Positions 1 through 5,632 of a stretch of DNA of 5,632 nucleotides are shown in pieces. The notes below the pieces were generated by a model. The model was not told where the DNA came from and searched no databases. It saw only the letters and a program-made list of their open reading frames with translations. The stretch's first letter is position 1, and each line of letters opens with the position of its first letter. The position numbers and the translations under genes are program-made. Source of the DNA: Coriobacteriales bacterium (GTDB lineage Bacteria; Actinomycetota; Coriobacteriia; Coriobacteriales; UBA8131); NCBI GenBank assembly GCA_031282085.1, contig JAITEK010000014.1, positions 1 through 5,632 on the forward strand. Direction: 5' to 3'.

Positions 1-584
1 TTCTCGTGGTGACAGTTGGTGCAGGTCGCCATCGCGTTTTTAGCGATCTCTGCCTTGGGCTGGTGCTGCTTGTGGCAGTTGGTGCAGGTGAGATTCACGT
101 GCGAACTGTTCTCGGGAAGATCATGCGGATTCACCACAAGACCCTCGTCGTCGGTAAGCACCGTGCTGGCCTGGGTCACCGTTACCAACTCGGCCGTATC
201 GTGGCACGAGAGGCATGCCTCGTCTGTGACCTTGGTCTTCTTGAGCCGGGTGGGCATCGTGCCGGTTGCGACCACGCCCTCATGAACCGTTGCCAACTCA
301 CTTTCATCCGCGGTGTGGCAGGTGACGCAGGCAACGCCTTCCTGCTCCTCGTGATAAAGCGCCGGCGCGGTCGGGTCCTGAGCGGTGGACTCAGCGGTGT
401 GACAGGTCGCACAATCACTGTCCATCGACCACTCGACGACAATCAGCGAATCGGTCTCATCCTGAGGACTGTCTTCGTTCGTCTGTCGGGGCGCACAGCC
501 CGCTATGATCAGCGACGCCAGTACCGCACCGACGGCAACAAGCCACAGTACGAGTTTGAACCGTTTTTGAGAGTGCGGCTTCAT
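1..584 (-). CDS. Pentaheme (or larger) c-type cytochrome lipoprotein, FccA-like tetraheme domain; 3' end outside window
   Basis: Reading from the ATG at 584 to the left edge gives 194 residues with no stop, so the gene is cut at its 3' end. Residues 10-29 are a hydrophobic signal segment ending in a lipobox, IAG before C30, so the mature protein should be lipid-anchored outside the cytoplasmic membrane. Five CXXCH haem sites are visible: CATCH (58-62), CVTCH (86-90), CLSCH (124-128), CTNCH (167-171) and CTNCH (188-192). The last four, with VNPH at 151-154 and SH at 161-162 as candidate distal ligands, follow the order seen in the tetraheme domain of Shewanella fumarate reductase FccA; the first is an extra haem. 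The start lies 10 bp after the reductase stop, so the two are co-transcribed. Inferred role: electron carrier from the quinol pool to the flavoprotein. No strong Shine-Dalgarno is seen (GGAAGAG lies rather far upstream), which suggests translational coupling. Further haems beyond the edge are possible. Confidence 0.93.
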   Translation of the reverse strand, partial: MKPHSQKRFKLVLWLVAVGAVLASLIIAGCAPRQTNEDSPQDETDSLIVVEWSMDSDCATCHTAESTAQDPTAPALYHEEQEGVACVTCHTADESELATVHEGVVATGTMPTRLKKTKVTDEACLSCHDTAELVTVTQASTVLTDDEGLVVNPHDLPENSSHVNLTCTNCHKQHQPKAEIAKNAMATCTNCHHE

Positions 585-594
585 GGTTTGCAGC

Positions 595-2301
595 CTACTC
601 TTCCGCCGCAATGACCTGTCCGGCTATGCGCCCGAACACGATAGGCTTGGCCAGGCCGATGAGGTCCATGTTGCCAGCGGACTCGCCCGCCGCATAGAAA
701 CCGGGAATCGGCGTCCAGTCCCAATCCACAACCTGGGATTTGGGGTTGATGGTCACGCCACCGAGGGTGTTGTGCTTCTGGATGCCCCACTTCACCGCAT
801 GGAACGGCGCCGTCTCGATCTTCGCGTCGAGATGGACCTTCTGGAAGTCATCATCGGCGCCCTTGTCCACCAACTCGTTATAACGGGAGACCGCCTTGGT
901 GAGATTCTCGGCGGGTACACCCATGCCGGCAGCAAGCTCCTCTATGGTGCTGGCCTGCTTATACATGGTATCCTCCACGATCTCACCGACCGTGAACTCC
1001 AGCTCCTGTTTGGCGCGCGAGGTCTCGTCGAGGATAATCCAGACGATAGGTCCGTCGTCATCGGTGGTCTGGGTCGCACACAGCTGCGCAAAATAGAAGG
1101 GCTTGGAGCCACCCACCCACGCGGGGTTATCCTCGCCGACTTCCTCGTTCATGAAGCGGTTGCCCTCGGCGTTCACATAGATGCACTCGCTGTCGAGCGG
1201 CTCGGCGGTACCCGGCAACCCGTAGGGGAGGTCGATGCTGTGCCAGACCGTACCCGGATGGCGGTGCCAGCCGTGCCAGTCGCAACCACGGTCCGTGGAG
1301 AGCGCCGCGCCGGCGTCAAGAGCCAGCTCGATGCCGCTGCCGTCGTTCCATACATAGGGCTCGCCACTGACGTGTGGATACTTGACGAGCCACGGGAGGA
1401 AGAACTGCTTGAGCCGGGCGCTGCCGTTCCAGCTGCCGGTGCCCAGGAACACGGCCTTGTTCGCCTTGAACCGAACGGTCGCCCCATTCTGCTCGGCCTC
1501 GATACCGATGACCCGGCCCGCCCGGTCGCCATCCGCGCGGATGATCTTCGTCATCTTGGTGCTGAGGATGAACTCCGCGCCGTTGTCCACTGCCCGGTCG
1601 TAGATGGGCCAGCACAGGCCGGCGCCGCCCGCCTTCATGCTGTCCTCGGCTCCCTCGCGATCGACGAGCTGCGGAGCCGTGGTGGTGTAGTAACGTGAGC
1701 CGCGATAGACCGCCGACATGGAGCTTACGTTGGCCTTGATGAAGGCCGCACCCATCTCGTCGAGCCAGTTCCAGGTGTCGAGGCTGGCGTCCGCAAAGGC
1801 GCGTGACATGCCCTCGCCGTCCTCGGCGCCCGAGATCTTGCGCCACTGGCCCATCTCGTACTCGCGCCCGTCCACGGTATCGACGGTCATGGTCTTATCG
1901 GTGCGCAGGTTGGGTACGGTGCGGTCCTCGTAGATGATGTCGGCCGTCTCCTCAAAGCCATCCGCTATCTGCATGCGAGTGCCGCCGCCGATGCCGAGGT
2001 TGCCGCCGGCCAGTATGCCTTTACCGCCTATCTTGTCGTTGGCGTCGATGGCGATGACGCTCACGCCGCCCTCAGCAGCCGCCGCCGCGCAGGACAAACC
2101 GGCTGGGCCGGTGCCCACAACAATGACGTCGGCCTCATAATCCCAACTGAGGTCGCTCGCCGGAGCTCCGCCCGACGCGGCGCCGTCGTCGGAGCAGCCG
2201 ACCAGCCCCGTGGCAACCACGCCTGCCGTAAGCGCGCCAGCCCCCGCGAGGAACCTGCGCCTCGACAGGCCCGTATCCCGTGCGGTAGTGTTCTCATCCA
2301 T
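595..2301 (-). CDS. Tat-exported FAD-dependent reductase, FccA/UrdA/Cgr2-like flavoprotein subunit, substrate unknown
   Basis: This is a 568-residue flavoprotein. I chose the ATG at 2301 over the longer reading frame from 2373 because AGGGAGA sits 5 bp upstream and the Tat signal then begins at residue 12. The signal has SRRRFL (13-18), a hydrophobic stretch, and a lipobox LVG before C36, so it probably becomes a Tat-exported lipoprotein. The FAD-binding Rossmann motif is GTGPAG (63-68), followed by IGG (91-93), GGNLGIGGGTRMQ (99-111), and the C-terminal FAD signature GFYAAGE (534-540) with VFGRIAG (555-561). ECIYVNAEGNRFMNE (372-386) matches the FccA segment carrying the proton-donor arginine (here R382). 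FccA's HHTMGG is HNTLGG here (510-515), and the NRLGG arginine segment is replaced by DLIGLAK (546-552); those residues bind the fumarate carboxylates in FccA, so a different acceptor is likely. There is no haem site in this polypeptide; the haems are on the downstream cytochrome. Family known: anaerobic reductases of enoates and related compounds. Substrate: not deducible. Confidence 0.93.
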   Translation of the reverse strand: MDENTTARDTGLSRRRFLAGAGALTAGVVATGLVGCSDDGAASGGAPASDLSWDYEADVIVVGTGPAGLSCAAAAAEGGVSVIAIDANDKIGGKGILAGGNLGIGGGTRMQIADGFEETADIIYEDRTVPNLRTDKTMTVDTVDGREYEMGQWRKISGAEDGEGMSRAFADASLDTWNWLDEMGAAFIKANVSSMSAVYRGSRYYTTTAPQLVDREGAEDSMKAGGAGLCWPIYDRAVDNGAEFILSTKMTKIIRADGDRAGRVIGIEAEQNGATVRFKANKAVFLGTGSWNGSARLKQFFLPWLVKYPHVSGEPYVWNDGSGIELALDAGAALSTDRGCDWHGWHRHPGTVWHSIDLPYGLPGTAEPLDSECIYVNAEGNRFMNEEVGEDNPAWVGGSKPFYFAQLCATQTTDDDGPIVWIILDETSRAKQELEFTVGEIVEDTMYKQASTIEELAAGMGVPAENLTKAVSRYNELVDKGADDDFQKVHLDAKIETAPFHAVKWGIQKHNTLGGVTINPKSQVVDWDWTPIPGFYAAGESAGNMDLIGLAKPIVFGRIAGQVIAAEE

Positions 2302-2306
2302 AATCG

Positions 2307-2313
2307 TCTCCCT
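2307..2313 (-). promoter_or_regulatory. Ribosome binding site that fixes the reductase start
   Basis: On the minus strand AGGGAGA lies 5 bp before the ATG at 2301. It supports that start over the in-frame ATG at 2373, which would put 24 non-signal-like residues ahead of the Tat motif. Confidence 0.75.
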
Positions 2314-2412
2314 TTCTGAGCTTGTTGCCTTGCCGCTACCCCGCGGATCGTTACCCGCCTTGAGCGCCCACAAAGCACCCTGGAATGTTCACCCCTTGCT
2401 AATCAGTTAACG

Positions 2413-2441
2413 CGAATACCGCCCCAAACGCCATCGGGCAA
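2413..2441 (-). promoter_or_regulatory. Weak sigma70-like promoter for reductase-cytochrome operon
   Basis: Minus strand TTGCCC, 17 bp spacer, TATTCG. The -10 is a poor match, which would suit an operon that needs an activator; no transcript data support it. Confidence 0.22.
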
Positions 2442-2455
2442 GGCATCGGCTCTTT

Positions 2456-2467
2456 AGGTTATGACCT
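2456..2467. promoter_or_regulatory. Candidate operator, AGGT-N4-ACCT palindrome
   Basis: AGGTTATGACCT matches its own reverse complement at 10 of 12 positions and sits midway in the divergent region, about 15 bp upstream of the putative minus-strand -35. This is a plausible site for a dimeric LuxR-type activator, but such short palindromes also occur by chance. Confidence 0.25.
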
Positions 2468-2512
2468 CAGAACTTTTCTGGATGAACCCCAAAACACAAA
2501 AAGGATGATGAA

Positions 2513-2659
2513 ATGGATGATAGTCCACCCGCCCAAAGACAGGTATCATGGGTAATGAGGAACCAATATATCGGGAGAACAACACAACGAACCAACACAA
2601 GAGATGGTGGAACATGCGCAATGTGGCACGGGCACTACCACTTACTCCCCTCCTGCTGA
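2513..2659 (+). other. 48-codon upstream ORF overlapping the luxR start
   Basis: An ATG at 2513 is preceded by AAGGA with a 7-bp gap, the best ribosome site on this strand in the region. It opens a 48-codon frame (N-terminus MDDSPPAQRQ) that ends in TGA at 2657-2659, out of frame with luxR and overlapping its first 112 bp. It may be a translated leader that tunes luxR translation, or chance. The predicted product resembles nothing I recognise. Confidence 0.25.
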
Positions 2660-4044
2660 CCGTAGGGCTTGTGGCGGCAGGCGTCTGGACCGATGTCGTC
2701 GGCTACAGCGTCAATCTGCTGCCGCCCGACGACGGCATGACAACGGGGTTCTACAACCGTGACGCCTTCCATATGGGGCGGTTGTGCGTCGGTATCCTGT
2801 TCTTCGTACTCGCACGGCATATACCGCCTATCCAAAAACCACTGGCGGTGATTACCGGTCTGCTGATGAGCGTGGCGACGGGCACACTCATCATCGCCTT
2901 CCACCAGACGCTCGTAGACCCGCTCATCCTCTCCTTCTGCGGGGTGTTCGTTGCCAGCGCCGGTTATTCGTTCCTTGTCTGGAACTTCTATATGTACTTT
3001 GCGCGACACATGCAGACGCGCGCCATCGTCTGGTGCATCGCCATCAGTCTGGTGCTTGAGACGGTGTTCTCCATCCTCATAAGCCTCTATCTCAGCCCGG
3101 TGCCGCAGATGCTGATCGTCATATCCGCTCCCCTGCTTGCCACCATCTGCTATTTTGCGGGGGTGCGCCTCGACCAGGGACACAGAGCGCCGGTGGAGCC
3201 GCAGAGCAAGGCGGTCGGCTTTGAGAAGTATTCGCTGCTTACGCAGGTGGCCGTATTCACCGCGGCGCTTATCTTCATACGTTCGCTGAGCAACATCGGC
3301 ATCTGGGGCGAGGTGCGCACCAACTTCACCGGGATGACAGAGCTTTCGCTGGGCGAGCTGGGCATCATCTGTGTGACCATACTCCTGCTGACCTTTTTGA
3401 CCCTCGACCTGCCAAGCAAACATATCTCGCTGCCGCTGTGCTGCACCATCGGCTTTGCGGCCATCCTCGGCGCCTTGCAGATACTGGCGCTTTCCAGCGA
3501 GTTGCAACTGGGGAGCGGCTTTGACGCGATCACCTCAGCCGCCGAGATATTCTCACACCTGGTGCGGTGGATGATCATCATCGAGTGCATACGCGCCATA
3601 GACATGCCAAGTTTTCGTATAGCGGGCATCTCCAACCCGGTTTCTGCGGGTCTCTCGCTGCTGTGGGCGCACGTAATCGAGCCGATCGGCTTTGCCACAA
3701 GTACCTTTGTCATGATCGTCGTCTATGTGTTGTTCCTGATCGTCCTCGCACTTTTCATCCGCAGCCTGGCCACGCGACAGACCGCTCCCTGGTCGTCTTC
3801 GTCGCCCGAGGAGCTCGACGGTTATGCCCGTTTCGCCAATCGCTGGGATCTCTCGCCGCGCGAGACCGAGATATTCACCCTGCTCATGCTCGGCCGCAAG
3901 CGCGCTGAGATAGAACGCGAGTGCGGCCTTTCCGAGGGCACCGTCAAGACGCATATCTCGAATATCTACAAGAAGCTCGACGTGCACTCCAAACACGAGA
4001 TGCACCTGCTGTACGCAAAAGGCTTGGAGGAATCCCTGGCGTAA
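2548..4044 (+). CDS. Membrane-embedded LuxR-family one-component transcriptional regulator
   Basis: This is a 498-residue protein in two parts. Residues about 30-407 are strongly hydrophobic with roughly 10-12 membrane segments (for example near 32-48, 77-91, 97-118, 124-150, 158-182, 187-206, 229-247, 266-286, 294-314, 335-350, 383-405). After a short polar linker, residues 434-485 form a LuxR/FixJ-type helix-turn-helix, with LSPRETEIFTLLMLGR, the AEIERECGLSEGTVKTHIS recognition region, and NIYKKLDVHSK. There is no receiver domain, so it senses through the membrane part itself. Such proteins are numerous in Eggerthellaceae and commonly sit beside reductase genes. Divergence from the reductase operon suggests it controls that operon in response to a substrate. 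The start is uncertain: the ATG at 2548 has only AGG 4 bp upstream, and an in-frame ATG at 2614 would remove 22 polar residues and leave the first membrane segment intact. Confidence 0.92.
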   Translation: MGNEEPIYRENNTTNQHKRWWNMRNVARALPLTPLLLTVGLVAAGVWTDVVGYSVNLLPPDDGMTTGFYNRDAFHMGRLCVGILFFVLARHIPPIQKPLAVITGLLMSVATGTLIIAFHQTLVDPLILSFCGVFVASAGYSFLVWNFYMYFARHMQTRAIVWCIAISLVLETVFSILISLYLSPVPQMLIVISAPLLATICYFAGVRLDQGHRAPVEPQSKAVGFEKYSLLTQVAVFTAALIFIRSLSNIGIWGEVRTNFTGMTELSLGELGIICVTILLLTFLTLDLPSKHISLPLCCTIGFAAILGALQILALSSELQLGSGFDAITSAAEIFSHLVRWMIIIECIRAIDMPSFRIAGISNPVSAGLSLLWAHVIEPIGFATSTFVMIVVYVLFLIVLALFIRSLATRQTAPWSSSSPEELDGYARFANRWDLSPRETEIFTLLMLGRKRAEIERECGLSEGTVKTHISNIYKKLDVHSKHEMHLLYAKGLEESLA

Positions 4045-4100
4045 CGGAAAGCATCCCTCGCTCTGTGTTGAACCACTGTTGAGCTAATTCTGCCAATTTT

Positions 4101-4130
4101 TTGCCGAAACGGAAACATCAGGACTATAAT
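4101..4130 (+). promoter_or_regulatory. Promoter-like sequence directed rightward from left arm
   Basis: TTGCCG (4101-4106) in the left arm is followed after 18 bp by TATAAT (4125-4130), a perfect -10 hexamer, in the spacer. It would transcribe toward lysR in antisense. No gene of ordinary size lies downstream on this strand. Confidence 0.4.
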
Positions 4131-4169
4131 CCATAGCAAAACGGCCAAAAATGACTAATTTACTCATGA

Positions 4170-4199
4170 TTTATAGCTCCAAATCTTCCGTTTCGGCAA
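4170..4199 (-). promoter_or_regulatory. Promoter-like sequence directed leftward from right arm
   Basis: On the minus strand TTGCCG (4199-4194) in the right arm is followed after 18 bp by TATAAA (4175-4170). It mirrors the plus-strand pair at the same distance from the element's centre and would transcribe toward the 3' end of luxR in antisense. Confidence 0.35.
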
Positions 4200-4235
4200 A
4201 AAATTGGCAGAACAGCGGCAGCAACGACCATGCGG

Positions 4236-5162
4236 CTACTCCGTCATGTGGACGCCGTACTCCTTGACCACCCGCTTTAACTCCTCGAGGTAAAGCTCGG
4301 CCTGCTGGGTGAGTTGGAGGGAGCCGTGCGCTATCCAGCCGACCTCCAGGGACTCATCGACTTTAAGCGGCACCGCCACGATGTTGTCGCCGTTTAAGTC
4401 GGCGCTCACGATGCCCGTTGAGATCGTGTAGCCGTTAAGCCCGATCATGAGGTTGAAGATGGTCGCCCGGTCACAGACCCGGATGGACTTGCGGCGATAC
4501 TCCGTGCTCAGTATCTCCTCCGAGAAATAGAACGAGTTGTTCTCGCCCTGCTCAAAGGTCAGGCAGGGATAGTCATCCAACTCCTCAAGCGTAACGTACT
4601 CCTTTTGGGCAAGCGGGTTGGCGGCGCTGATGAAGATGTGCGGTTTTGCGGTGAACAGCGGATGGAACGCCAGGCCGCTCTCGCGCAGCAGCTTCTCAAG
4701 TACCCGCCGGTTGAAGGGGCTGAGATACAGGATGCCCAGCTCGCTGCGCAGCGTCTTGACGTCCTCTATGATCTCGTGCGTGCGCGTCTCCCGCAACGTG
4801 AACTCGTACTCGTCGGCGTTGGTCTTCTCGACCATGTTCACAAAGGCGTTCACCGCAAAGGCGTAATGTTGAGTGGAGATGGCGCACATACGGCGCGAGG
4901 GCTTCTTGCTCAGGTAGCGTTGCTCCAGCAGGCTTGCCTGCTCCGTTACCTGTCGCGCGTAACCCAAGAACTCAACACCATCCTGGGTGAGCGTGATGCC
5001 CTTGGGCGTCCGCGTGAACAGCTCGGCGCCGACCTCGCCCTCAAGATCCTTTATCGCGTTGGAGAGACTCGGCTGCGCGATAAAGAGGTTCTCGGCCGCT
5101 TTGTTGATGGAGCCGCAGTTCGCAGCCTCTATGAAGTATTTGAGCTGTTGCAGCGTCACCAT
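4236..5162 (-). CDS. LysR-family transcriptional regulator
   Basis: 308 residues, the usual LysR length. The N-terminal winged helix-turn-helix spans about residues 3-61 (LQQLKYFIEAANCGSINKAA, then AQPSLSNAIKDLEGEVGAEL and RTPKGITLTQDG), and a linker helix runs to about 88. The rest (about 92-300) has the composition of the two-lobed effector-binding domain, with FHPLFTAKPHIFISAANPLA (166-185) and the TLEELDDYPC stretch (191-200) typical of the family. It is a cytoplasmic DNA-binding protein; the effector and target genes cannot be told from sequence. The ATG at 5162 lies 11 bp after the clpX stop on the same strand, with no good Shine-Dalgarno, so it is probably co-transcribed with or translationally coupled to clpX. 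It is not divergent from any gene in the window, so the usual guess of an adjacent divergent target does not apply. Confidence 0.95.
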   Translation of the reverse strand: MVTLQQLKYFIEAANCGSINKAAENLFIAQPSLSNAIKDLEGEVGAELFTRTPKGITLTQDGVEFLGYARQVTEQASLLEQRYLSKKPSRRMCAISTQHYAFAVNAFVNMVEKTNADEYEFTLRETRTHEIIEDVKTLRSELGILYLSPFNRRVLEKLLRESGLAFHPLFTAKPHIFISAANPLAQKEYVTLEELDDYPCLTFEQGENNSFYFSEEILSTEYRRKSIRVCDRATIFNLMIGLNGYTISTGIVSADLNGDNIVAVPLKVDESLEVGWIAHGSLQLTQQAELYLEELKRVVKEYGVHMTE

Positions 5163-5173
5163 GGCGGCCGCGC

Positions 5174-5632
5174 CTACGCGGAGGCCTTTTTGGAGGACTT
5201 CCCGCTGCTACGGTACACAATGGTCGGCTTGCTCTCCCCGCGCACAGCCTCCGGCGTCACCACGACCTCAGAGATGCTGGTGCTGCCGGGCAGGTCGTAC
5301 ATCGTATCGAGCAGCGTGCGCTCGCAGATGGAGCGCAGGCCGCGTGCGCCCGTCCCGTGATTGACGGCCTCGGCGGCGATGGCCTTAAGCGCTGCGTCGG
5401 TGAAGGTGAGCTTCACGTCCTCAAAGGAGAACATGCGCGTGTATTGCTTAACCAGCGCATTCTTGGGCTCGGAGAGTACGCGGACGAGGTCGTCCTCCGA
5501 GAGCTCCTCAACGCTGCATATAACCGGGATGCGCCCGATGAACTCCGGTATCATACCAAAGCGGTTGAGGTCCTCCGGCAGGGTCTTGGCAAGTATCTCG
5601 GAGGCCTGATGGCTGTGCGGCTTCTTTATCTC
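5174..5632 (-). CDS. clpX: ATP-dependent Clp protease ATP-binding subunit ClpX, C-terminal part (5' end outside window)
   Basis: The frame is open to the right edge; 152 C-terminal residues are visible. They begin just after where the ClpP-contacting IGF loop should be and run through LPEDLNRFGMIPEFIGRIPV, the ClpX segment with the arginine-finger region, then SEPKNALVKQY and the sensor-2 motif GARGLRSICERTLLDTMYDLP. The tail KPTIVY followed by a Ser/Lys-rich end is also usual for ClpX. ClpX is a hexameric AAA+ unfoldase that feeds tagged proteins to ClpP. The Walker motifs and zinc-binding domain would lie beyond the edge. The stop is TAG at 5174-5176. Downstream, lysR follows after 11 bp. 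Confidence 0.97.
   Translation of the reverse strand, partial: EIKKPHSHQASEILAKTLPEDLNRFGMIPEFIGRIPVICSVEELSEDDLVRVLSEPKNALVKQYTRMFSFEDVKLTFTDAALKAIAAEAVNHGTGARGLRSICERTLLDTMYDLPGSTSISEVVVTPEAVRGESKPTIVYRSSGKSSKKASA

Larger units (their letters stand above)
2302..2547. promoter_or_regulatory. Divergent regulatory region between the reductase operon and luxR-type gene
   Basis: These 246 bp must hold the promoters of both divergent transcription units. On the minus strand a weak sigma70-like pair, TTGCCC (2436-2441) and TATTCG (2413-2418) with 17 bp between, could serve the reductase operon and would leave a leader of roughly 100 nt. A short interrupted palindrome, AGGT-TATG-ACCT (2456-2467), lies just upstream of that -35 element on the minus strand and is the best operator candidate. 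Three GGATGA copies (from 2480, 2503 and 2515) precede luxR. I see no convincing sigma70 promoter on the plus strand. All individual sites are inference; the divergent layout is directly visible. Confidence 0.55.
4088..4212. repeat. 125-bp element: perfect 27-bp inverted repeats around a 71-bp AT-rich spacer
   Basis: The arm at 4088-4114 (begins TTCTGCCAA, ends GAAACGGAA) is the exact reverse complement of 4186-4212 over all 27 bases; identity stops at both ends. The 71-bp spacer is AT-rich, unlike the adjacent genes. The element lies between convergent genes, 43 bp after the luxR stop and 23 bp before the lysR stop on the plus map. No flanking target duplication is visible. It could be a miniature inverted-repeat element, a two-way transcription barrier, a small invertible segment, or the template of a structured RNA. 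No recombinase or transposase is in the window. Confidence 0.9.

Noticed and set aside
583..1698. Long plus-strand open frame (371 codons) opposite the reductase gene
   Set aside because: It is antisense to a clear FAD-dependent reductase, shows no recognisable domain, and long mirror frames are common in high-GC DNA.
2301..2373. Longer reductase start at 2373
   Set aside because: It would place 24 extra residues before the Tat motif and ignores the good ribosome site at 2307-2313.
2635..3507. Minus-strand 290-codon frame opposite the luxR-type gene
   Set aside because: Its composition is rich in charged residues and His/Gln, as expected from the reverse of a membrane protein; no domain or ribosome site.
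4088..4212. Classic rho-independent terminator for luxR or lysR
   Set aside because: The stem is long but has a 71-nt loop and neither arm is followed by a T-run; a barrier role is possible but not of the standard type.
5171..5192. Possible terminator GCCT-loop-AGGC followed by T5 near the clpX stop
   Set aside because: The T-run follows the hairpin only on the plus strand, the wrong strand for clpX, and the stem is only 4 bp.
4605..5360. Plus-strand 251-codon frame opposite lysR and the end of clpX
   Set aside because: It crosses two real genes on the other strand and has no family features.
1..5632. tRNA or rRNA genes, CRISPR arrays, transposase genes
   Set aside because: I looked for cloverleaf-like ends, regularly spaced repeats and transposase motifs and saw none.

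Overview
The window (about 60% GC in genes) looks like a chromosomal segment of an anaerobic gut actinobacterium of the Coriobacteriia, most likely an Eggerthellaceae member (Eggerthella, Gordonibacter, Adlercreutzia or Slackia type). The reasons are a Tat-exported FccA-like flavoprotein paired with a separate multiheme c-type lipoprotein, and next to it a LuxR-type regulator whose N-terminal half is a polytopic membrane domain. This combination is characteristic of that family. The genus assignment is inference, since there is no rRNA gene in the window.

Layout. Positions 1-584 (-) hold a pentaheme c-type cytochrome lipoprotein whose 3' end lies beyond the left edge. Positions 595-2301 (-) hold a Tat-exported, probably lipidated, FAD-dependent reductase of the fumarate reductase/urocanate reductase superfamily, 10 bp upstream of the cytochrome and clearly in one operon with it. 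Positions 2302-2547 are a divergent regulatory region. Positions 2548-4044 (+) hold a membrane-embedded LuxR-family one-component regulator. Positions 4045-4235 lie between convergent gene ends and carry a perfect 27-bp inverted repeat around a 71-bp AT-rich spacer. Positions 4236-5162 (-) hold a LysR-family regulator, and 5174-5632 (-) hold the C-terminal third of ClpX, cut by the right edge, with its stop only 11 bp before the lysR start.

How it fits together. The left half reads as an inducible anaerobic respiratory module. The membrane LuxR protein would sense a compound and activate the divergent operon. The cytochrome would carry electrons from the menaquinol side of the membrane to the extracytoplasmic flavoprotein, which reduces an organic acceptor. 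The flavoprotein keeps the FAD-binding motifs and the proposed proton-donor arginine but lacks residues that bind fumarate in FccA, so the acceptor is probably not fumarate; it cannot be named from sequence. The right half (clpX, lysR) is housekeeping plus a regulator of unknown target.

The least ordinary piece of DNA is the 125-bp inverted-repeat element at 4088-4212. Each arm contains TTGCCG placed exactly 18 bp from a TATAAT/TATAAA hexamer in the spacer, giving two face-to-face promoter-like sequences arranged symmetrically.
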